NCBI GenBank assembly: GCA_021828925.1
Contig: JAJZCT010000074.1
Span: forward strand, 1-9,949
Source: Planctomycetota bacterium
Lineage (GTDB): Bacteria > Planctomycetota > Phycisphaerae > WQYP01
Reading direction: 5' to 3'
DNA length: 9,949 nt
Below are positions 6,100-9,949 of this stretch, piece after piece. A model generated the notes under the pieces. It searched no databases. It saw only the letters and a list, made by a program, of their open reading frames with translations, and was not told the DNA's origin. Position 1 is the stretch's first letter. Each line of letters starts with the position of its first letter. The position numbers were made by a program, and so were the translations under genes.

Positions 6100-7347
6100 T
6101 TATCCCGGGCCAGCCAAGCCCCGTAGAAGGTACGCAAACGGCTGTTCCATGGAATATATGATAAGAAAGACCACCACTCCGATCAGCAGCAGGGACACAG
6201 GCGTCACCACCGCCGGAGCAATGCTCATTCGCGTTTGGGCTTCACGGGTATAAGCTTCTGACAGGACGGTCAGTGTTTCGGGCAAATTATTCCCCGCAAT
6301 GCCACTTTGAATGGTCGCGGCAACCGATCCCGGCAACATCCGTCCCGGCGCAGCTTGATTCAGCGGCAAGCCGCGCGACAGCGCCTCATTTATCCGCACA
6401 CCGTCGGCGGTTAAAGACGGCGAACCAGTCACAGAATTGGCCAACTCGACCGCCTGCGGCAAATCCATCCCGCTGACCACACCAACGCGTAACGCATCGC
6501 ACCACCGGGCCACAAACCCCGCCCGCAATGTTGGCCCCAATACCGGAACATGCAAAGCCGCCCAGTCCTGCACATACAGCATCGCGGGGCGTTTACGAAA
6601 AATCAGCCAGAATCCCAGCACCAACACTACAATCGCCACAATCAAGGCCGCAAAGATCGGAGTACGCGCGCCGCAATATAGAATCACTTGTGTGATCAGC
6701 GGCATGCGAAATTTGTATATGTCGTAGCTGCCGTACAAGACGTGCTGCCGGCTGGGGGTCATCCAATTGCGGATAAAGCTCTGATAATATGGAAATACTT
6801 TTAATCCCATAAACATCAGGACCGCCAGCATCGCTGCGATCACACATAGCGGGTACGCCACCGCGCGGAAAATACTCTCCCTGAGCTTTTGTCGCAAATC
6901 CAGATGGTTTCCCAGATTTACCAGCACCTGAGACAAATTACTGGTACGAATGCCCGCATCCAGCAGCAACGCGTAATCCGGAGGAAATTCCGTGCGATGT
7001 TTTTCCACTGCCTGCGGCAGCGTAAGGCCTGCCTGTAAATCCGCGCTGATCGCCGACAAAACGCTTGAACGCCGCCCGCGCGGCGCGTCTGCGGATAGCA
7101 ATTGGAATCCCGTTTCCAGCGGCAAGCCGGACTTTATCAGCAGCGACAACTGCTGATTAAAACTCTTGAAATCCTCCGCGCCCAACGGCCGCGTGCGCGT
7201 AGGAGCACCAGCGGGCCAGAGTTCCAATACCTTCAACTGCAGTGCGTTTAACGCCGACAGCGCGGCAGCTTGATCCGGGGCATTGAGCGTGCCGGAAAGT
7301 TCTCGCCCGGAATCCAACGTAGCTCGATAGCCAAAACTGCTATCCAT
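6100..7347 (-). CDS. Type II secretion / type IV pilus inner-membrane platform protein GspF/PilC
   Basis: This 415-residue protein has the full length and layout of GspF. The N-terminal soluble stretch (residues 1-50: FGYRATLDSGRELSGTL then a helix) is the usual GspF_N region. The first T2SSF domain lies at about 60-185 (FNQQLSLLIKSGLPLETGFQLL) and ends in a membrane helix at about 162-187. A second helix is at about 231-250, a second T2SSF domain at about 265-385 (VPVLGPTLRAGFVARWCDALRVGV) and a C-terminal helix at about 381-399. It forms the inner-membrane base on which the ATPase turns or pulls subunits. ATG 7347 has a strong TAAGGAG six bases upstream. It is the second gene of the operon, after the ATPase. 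Confidence 0.93.
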   Translation of the reverse strand: MDSSFGYRATLDSGRELSGTLNAPDQAAALSALNALQLKVLELWPAGAPTRTRPLGAEDFKSFNQQLSLLIKSGLPLETGFQLLSADAPRGRRSSVLSAISADLQAGLTLPQAVEKHRTEFPPDYALLLDAGIRTSNLSQVLVNLGNHLDLRQKLRESIFRAVAYPLCVIAAMLAVLMFMGLKVFPYYQSFIRNWMTPSRQHVLYGSYDIYKFRMPLITQVILYCGARTPIFAALIVAIVVLVLGFWLIFRKRPAMLYVQDWAALHVPVLGPTLRAGFVARWCDALRVGVVSGMDLPQAVELANSVTGSPSLTADGVRINEALSRGLPLNQAAPGRMLPGSVAATIQSGIAGNNLPETLTVLSEAYTREAQTRMSIAPAVVTPVSLLLIGVVVFLIIYSMEQPFAYLLRGLAGPG

Positions 7348-7421
7348 GATTCACTCCTTACTTCCACGGCGACGCGCCCGCAACTTTCGCGGGAAAATTG
7401 CACGCCGTTGCCGACACTTGG

Positions 7422-8528
7422 TCAGGCAATCGGTGATGCAACCGCCACGCTTTCCGCCTGCGGCCCCAGGACCCGGTCCACTTCCGCTTGATCGGTGACA
7501 CCGCGGGCAGTTAGATCCCGCGCTGCATCGTGCAGGCCATGATACGCCGAGGATTTCCGCATCGCCGCTTCCAAGCCCGCGGAATCGCTTTGATCCAGCA
7601 GTGCTGAACGCAGGGTTTGATCCATGCGGACACACTGCGCTATCGGCAGGCGTCCGGAATATCCGGTTTCCGTTTTCCTCCGCACCAGGCGCTGATTCAA
7701 TAGGCCAAAAAGACTGCTGGTAATCTGATAGCGCTGAATTCCCATTTCCAACAGGCGGCTGATCGCCCCGGCCGCTGACCCCGCGTGCATGGTGCACACC
7801 AGACGGTGTCCGGTCAACGCCGCCTGCACCGCCAGAGAGGCTGTGGCGTTATCCCGAATTTCACCCATGGACAGCACCTGCGGATCTTGGCGCAACATGC
7901 TGCGCAAGGCGCGTTGGTAATCCAACTCGCCAAATGGACTAACTTCAATTTGTGTTACGCCCGGAATACCGCGCTCAATGGGGTCTTCCAGCGAAACAAT
8001 GCTGATACCCGTCTGCGTGCGGGCCAGATGATCCAACAGGGCGTAAATCGTCGTGGTTTTGCCCGCCCCGGCCGGACCGATGACCGCTAACATGCCGCAA
8101 TCTGACCGGCAGAATTCCATGAGAAAATCCAGCGTATCACGGGGTAGAAATAAATCCGAGAGTTGATGGGGCGCAAATAATTCAGCGGGCATACGAACCG
8201 CGGCCCGCAGACCGTGGAGTGTGGGTATAACTGACAATCGTACATCCAGGCGGCGCGGAGTCTCTACCGTCATCCGTCCCTCTTGGGGAATGTCTCGCCG
8301 ATACGTCAATAAATGCCCCATGACCATCAGGCGGTTAACAATGGATTCGCCCGTCTCACTGGGAAGTTGCTCAATAATTTCCAGCAGCCCGTCAAGGCGA
8401 AAGCGAATTTGAAAGCCGTCCGCGACCGGTTCAATATAAATATCCGAAGCGCGGCGATCCAAGGCCCGGGCAATCATTGAATCCACGATCGGACGCACAT
8501 CAGGAAAAGTTGCGGCGGTTGGTTTCAT
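7422..8528 (-). CDS. GspE/PilB-family secretion ATPase, reduced form
   Basis: This 368-residue ATPase is predicted to power assembly of the pilus or pseudopilus encoded downstream. Visible motifs are RASDIYIEP (26-34, the family's ASDIHxEP region), Walker A GPAGAGKTT (151-159), the Asp box SLEDPIERGIPGVTQIEV (179-196), Walker B with Glu in VLSMGEIRD (218-226) and the His box LTGHRLVCTMHA (238-249). Two usual GspE parts are missing. The N-terminal domain that contacts GspL/PilC is absent, as the protein starts just before the ASDI region. The four-Cys zinc loop after NQRLVRR is also absent, and the chain goes directly to TGYSGRLPI. ATG 8528 is chosen because a good promoter lies 40 bases upstream; the frame could extend to a TTG at 8612, but without a ribosome site. 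The SD of ATG 8528 is itself weak. The gene heads the operon, with a 74-base gap to gspF holding a small 5-bp hairpin (7377-7393). Confidence 0.9.
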   Translation of the reverse strand: MKPTAATFPDVRPIVDSMIARALDRRASDIYIEPVADGFQIRFRLDGLLEIIEQLPSETGESIVNRLMVMGHLLTYRRDIPQEGRMTVETPRRLDVRLSVIPTLHGLRAAVRMPAELFAPHQLSDLFLPRDTLDFLMEFCRSDCGMLAVIGPAGAGKTTTIYALLDHLARTQTGISIVSLEDPIERGIPGVTQIEVSPFGELDYQRALRSMLRQDPQVLSMGEIRDNATASLAVQAALTGHRLVCTMHAGSAAGAISRLLEMGIQRYQITSSLFGLLNQRLVRRKTETGYSGRLPIAQCVRMDQTLRSALLDQSDSAGLEAAMRKSSAYHGLHDAARDLTARGVTDQAEVDRVLGPQAESVAVASPIA

Positions 8529-8567
8529 ACCACACAACCCAAAATCTGCATTGGACGAATTAATTGC

Positions 8568-8596
8568 CTTATAACATTGAATACCTGCGGATGCAA
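8568..8596 (-). promoter_or_regulatory. Predicted promoter of the secretion/pilus operon
   Basis: The minus strand has TTGCAT (8596-8591), a 17-base spacer and TATAAG (8573-8568) preceded by TGT, an extended -10 element. Transcription would begin near 8561 and leave about 33 bases before ATG 8528. This makes a translation start at TTG 8612 unlikely. The -35 match is poor; the extended -10 carries the call. Confidence 0.5.
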
Positions 8597-8653
8597 GATT
8601 AATGGCTGACAATTAATGGATGATCATGGCAGCTTTACGGCCAATCACTCCGG

Positions 8654-8700
8654 GAGCCTATCCGAGTAATGGCAGGGAGTGCGATTACTCGGACAGGCTC
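8654..8700 (-). repeat. Long imperfect palindrome (17-bp stem, 13-base loop)
   Basis: The arms 8654-8670 and 8684-8700 are complementary at 16 of 17 positions. On the minus strand the odd position is a G-U pair, so the RNA stem is unbroken there, while on the plus strand it is an A-C mismatch. No U-run follows, so it is not a classical terminator. Part of the right arm (8688-8694) can instead pair perfectly with 8702-8708. It resembles a dispersed REP-like or small inverted-repeat element, or a structured RNA in the intergenic transcript. Copy number in the genome is unknown. Confidence 0.6.
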
Positions 8701-8828
8701 AGTCCGAGGACCATGGCGCGTAAGGCTTGCGGTACAGGGAAATTCAGAATCAGGTATGGAACATCTGTTGTGCACCGGAAAACGCGCCGCCACGCACGAT
8801 ACCCGGTTCATGGGCGGAACTGAAAGCC

Positions 8829-8868
8829 AAAAGTGGCCGCCCCGCCGAAATGGCGATCACACACTTTT
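8829..8868 (-). terminator. Candidate terminator of the 174-residue gene
   Basis: Four bases past the stop codon, the minus strand can pair AAAAGTG (8868-8862) with CACTTTT (8835-8829). Inside the loop is a GC-rich small stem (CGCC with GGCG). An A-tract facing a U-tract is typical of intrinsic terminators, and the exit side reads CTTTTGGCTTTC. The internal stem is not continuous with the outer one, so strength is uncertain. Confidence 0.45.
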
Positions 8869-8872
8869 ATGA

Positions 8873-9397
8873 TTAACTCGCGACATATTTAGAGATGAAA
8901 TCCAAATAGCCGCGCGGGCCGTCGGCGCGGGTATGTCGGGCGACGGATTTATTAATTTTGCGGATGGCCTGAATTAAATCCTGTCGCGAATAATCGTTGA
9001 CGCTTAAAAGCACGCGCAAATCCATTTGCAAACTCCGAACCAATTCATCCTTGCCGGGATCCATCTCCGGGTTGATTCCCATGCGATTCAGGGCGGAAGC
9101 CACCATGGCGTCGGTCAGGCGGGAACACCGCTGGTCAAATTCGGTGAGGCTGCGTTCGATCTCCATTAACAGGGGACGGTACTCTTCGGAGGTCAACTCC
9201 AGGGTCGGCGCGTTAATGCCACGGCCGTATAATTCTTTCAGGGGCTTTACAATACGTCGGTGCGTCACATCACCGATGGTGATTTCCAATTCGCCGGTGG
9301 AATGATCGATGATGGCGAGCTTGGCGATCGTTGTTAATTTACCCGGCTCCGCCATTTGAGCAAGGCTATCAAAAAGGCTGGTTATTTCAGAATCCAT
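8873..9397 (-). CDS. Hypothetical protein, 174 residues
   Basis: The family is not recognised. The protein is soluble, with no signal peptide or membrane segment. It seems to have a mixed N-terminal part (residues 1-55, with ELEITIGDVTHRRIV as a likely beta hairpin) and a helical remainder rich in charged residues (YRPLLMEIERSLTEFDQR, then SRQDLIQAIRKINKSVARH). It ends GYLDFISKYVAS. No catalytic motif or metal cluster stands out. ATG 9397 is secure: GGAGGTGAT lies upstream with a gap of six bases, the best ribosome site in the window, implying high expression. It has its own predicted promoter and a terminator-like hairpin, so it is probably monocistronic, between hemL and the secretion operon. 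That it is a real gene is well supported; its role is not. Confidence 0.8.
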   Translation of the reverse strand: MDSEITSLFDSLAQMAEPGKLTTIAKLAIIDHSTGELEITIGDVTHRRIVKPLKELYGRGINAPTLELTSEEYRPLLMEIERSLTEFDQRCSRLTDAMVASALNRMGINPEMDPGKDELVRSLQMDLRVLLSVNDYSRQDLIQAIRKINKSVARHTRADGPRGYLDFISKYVAS

Positions 9398-9402
9398 TTA
9401 AA

Positions 9403-9411
9403 ATCACCTCC
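9403..9411 (-). promoter_or_regulatory. Near-perfect Shine-Dalgarno of the 174-residue gene
   Basis: GGAGGTGAT on the minus strand is complementary to the 3' end of bacterial 16S rRNA over its full length. It sits five to six bases before ATG 9397 and fixes that start. Confidence 0.8.
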
Positions 9412-9465
9412 GGCAAAGCCACACGCAAGCCATTGGGCACCGCGCCCGTTGCTCCGCAGCATGAC

Positions 9466-9493
9466 ACTATCTTGACTTGGCGGGTTGTGTCAA
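9466..9493 (-). promoter_or_regulatory. Promoter of the 174-residue gene with overlapping inverted repeat
   Basis: The minus strand has a consensus TTGACA (9493-9488), a 16-base spacer and GATAGT (9471-9466), four of six matches to the -10 consensus. The start of transcription would lie near 9459, about 60 bases before the ATG. An inverted repeat CTTGAC/GTCAAG (9494-9489 and 9476-9471) frames the spacer and touches both elements, a possible operator. Confidence 0.55.
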
Positions 9494-9501
9494 GACCCGA
9501 A

Positions 9502-9527
9502 CGATGATCATTCAATTCCGATGATCA
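9502..9527. repeat. Pair of direct 9-base repeats, each with a palindromic core
   Basis: CGATGATCA occurs at 9502-9510 and 9519-9527, 17 bases apart. Each contains the self-complementary hexamer TGATCA, so the pair can also form a 6-bp hairpin. They lie just upstream of the -35 element of the 174-residue gene and behind the hemL stop. Either a regulator site or a weak RNA hairpin is possible. Confidence 0.4.
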
Positions 9528-9552
9528 ATGAAGCGTCTTATCCGCAGCGGGG

Positions 9553-9949
9553 TTATTTTTCCCGGACAGCTCGCATGGCTTGTTCCGCCAGTGCAATCGT
9601 ATTTTCAATGTCTTTTTCCGTGTGGGCGGCGCTGACAAACCAGGCTTCAAACTGGGAGGGTGGAATTAATACGCCGCCATCCAGAAGTACCTGGAAGAAT
9701 TTTGCAAATGCCGTCTGATCACAGGTCAGCGCGTCGGCGTAATTTTGGACTCGTGTGCCGCCGGGTGAGAAAAATGGCGTGATCATGCTGCCGCACCGTT
9801 GCACCGATACCGGGCAGGAGGTGGCCATGGCGCTTTGTCGCAGGCCGTCTTCCAGCAGCTTGCCTGATACTTCAAGACGTTGATATATGTCGGTCTCTTG
9901 TAGAAGCCGCAACGTGGTGATTCCCGCCTGCATGGCTAATGGATTGCCC
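9553..9949 (-). CDS. hemL: Glutamate-1-semialdehyde 2,1-aminomutase (partial, C-terminal part)
   Basis: The 132 C-terminal codons of a PLP enzyme that converts glutamate-1-semialdehyde to 5-aminolevulinate, the last step of the C5 route to haem and other tetrapyrroles. Recognisable blocks are GNPLAMQAG at the window edge (the conserved GNPLAMAAG), the beta-rich region with GSMITPFF (residues 53-60 of the visible part), and PSQFEAWFVSAAHT, the signature near the end of the family. The protein then finishes with a normal short helix (IENTIALAEQAMRAVREK), so the C-terminus is intact. The catalytic PLP lysine and the start lie outside the window. The 155-base gap to the next minus-strand gene holds that gene's promoter, so hemL is not in one operon with it. 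Confidence 0.95.
   Translation of the reverse strand, partial: GNPLAMQAGITTLRLLQETDIYQRLEVSGKLLEDGLRQSAMATSCPVSVQRCGSMITPFFSPGGTRVQNYADALTCDQTAFAKFFQVLLDGGVLIPPSQFEAWFVSAAHTEKDIENTIALAEQAMRAVREK

Larger units (their letters stand above)
8529..8872. other. Intergenic / leader region upstream of the ATPase gene
   Basis: No convincing gene lies in these 344 bases. Going down the minus strand they hold a candidate terminator close behind the 174-residue gene (8829-8868), a stretch with nothing recognised (8709-8828), a 17-bp palindrome (8654-8700) and the operon promoter (8568-8596). Short open frames of 58-67 codons on either strand have no ribosome binding site and no recognisable protein pattern. 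Confidence 0.5.

Noticed and set aside
7377..7393. Small hairpin CCCGC/GCGGG between the ATPase and gspF genes as a terminator
   Set aside because: The stem is only 5 bp, no U-run follows on the minus strand, and the downstream gene clearly belongs to the same operon. At most it is an intercistronic processing site.
7351..7797. 148-codon minus-strand frame overlapping the end of the ATPase gene
   Set aside because: It is an out-of-frame shadow of the ATPase C-terminal coding region, low-complexity in Gly, Arg and Ser. It ends three bases before the gspF ATG only by chance.
8620..8872. Plus- and minus-strand short frames, including a minus-strand stretch reading RGGAFSG that recalls the formylglycine-generating-enzyme family
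   Set aside because: The match is only a few residues, is followed quickly by a stop, and no other part of that family is seen. There is no ribosome site for the 58-67 codon frames on either strand. A pseudogene remnant cannot be excluded but is not supported.

Overview
The window reads as chromosomal DNA from a Gram-negative-type bacterium. It carries a type II secretion / type IV pilus style assembly cluster, a predicted lipoprotein with a lipobox, and a glutamate-1-semialdehyde aminotransferase, so haem is made by the C5 route. The alanine-rich proteins, the reduced ATPase with two platform proteins and the unfamiliar small conserved-looking gene would fit Planctomycetota or a neighbouring phylum. 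That is an impression only; no rRNA or other marker gene is present.

Layout. At the left edge the plus strand holds the last 45 codons of a glutathione peroxidase, then (20 bases later) a membrane glycosyltransferase of the ceramide-glucosyltransferase / HpnI type (160-1386). All other recognised genes are on the minus strand. A convergent spacer (1387-1579) holds one hairpin for each strand. It is followed by a large, alanine-rich, coiled-coil lipoprotein gene (1580-3292) with its own predicted promoter.

From 8528 down to 3469 lies one tightly packed operon of six genes: a GspE/PilB-like ATPase, a canonical GspF, a divergent second GspF-like protein with extra N-terminal membrane segments, and three prepilin-like proteins resembling minor pseudopilins of the I, J and K classes. 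The last four genes are joined by 1- or 4-base start/stop overlaps. Together they would make the cytoplasmic motor, the inner-membrane platform and a pseudopilus tip. Secretin, major pilin, prepilin peptidase and the GspC/L/M subunits are not in the window and must be encoded elsewhere or be absent.

Upstream of the operon is a 344-base leader/intergenic region with a candidate terminator for the gene above it, a 17-bp palindrome and a promoter. Next comes an unrecognised 174-residue protein (8873-9397) with an excellent ribosome binding site and a promoter containing an inverted repeat. At the right edge is the C-terminal third or so of hemL.

No tRNA, rRNA, CRISPR array, transposase or integrase was seen. 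The most unusual material is the reduced secretion/pilus module with paired GspF paralogues and non-standard pilin and ATPase motifs, and the palindromic element ahead of it.
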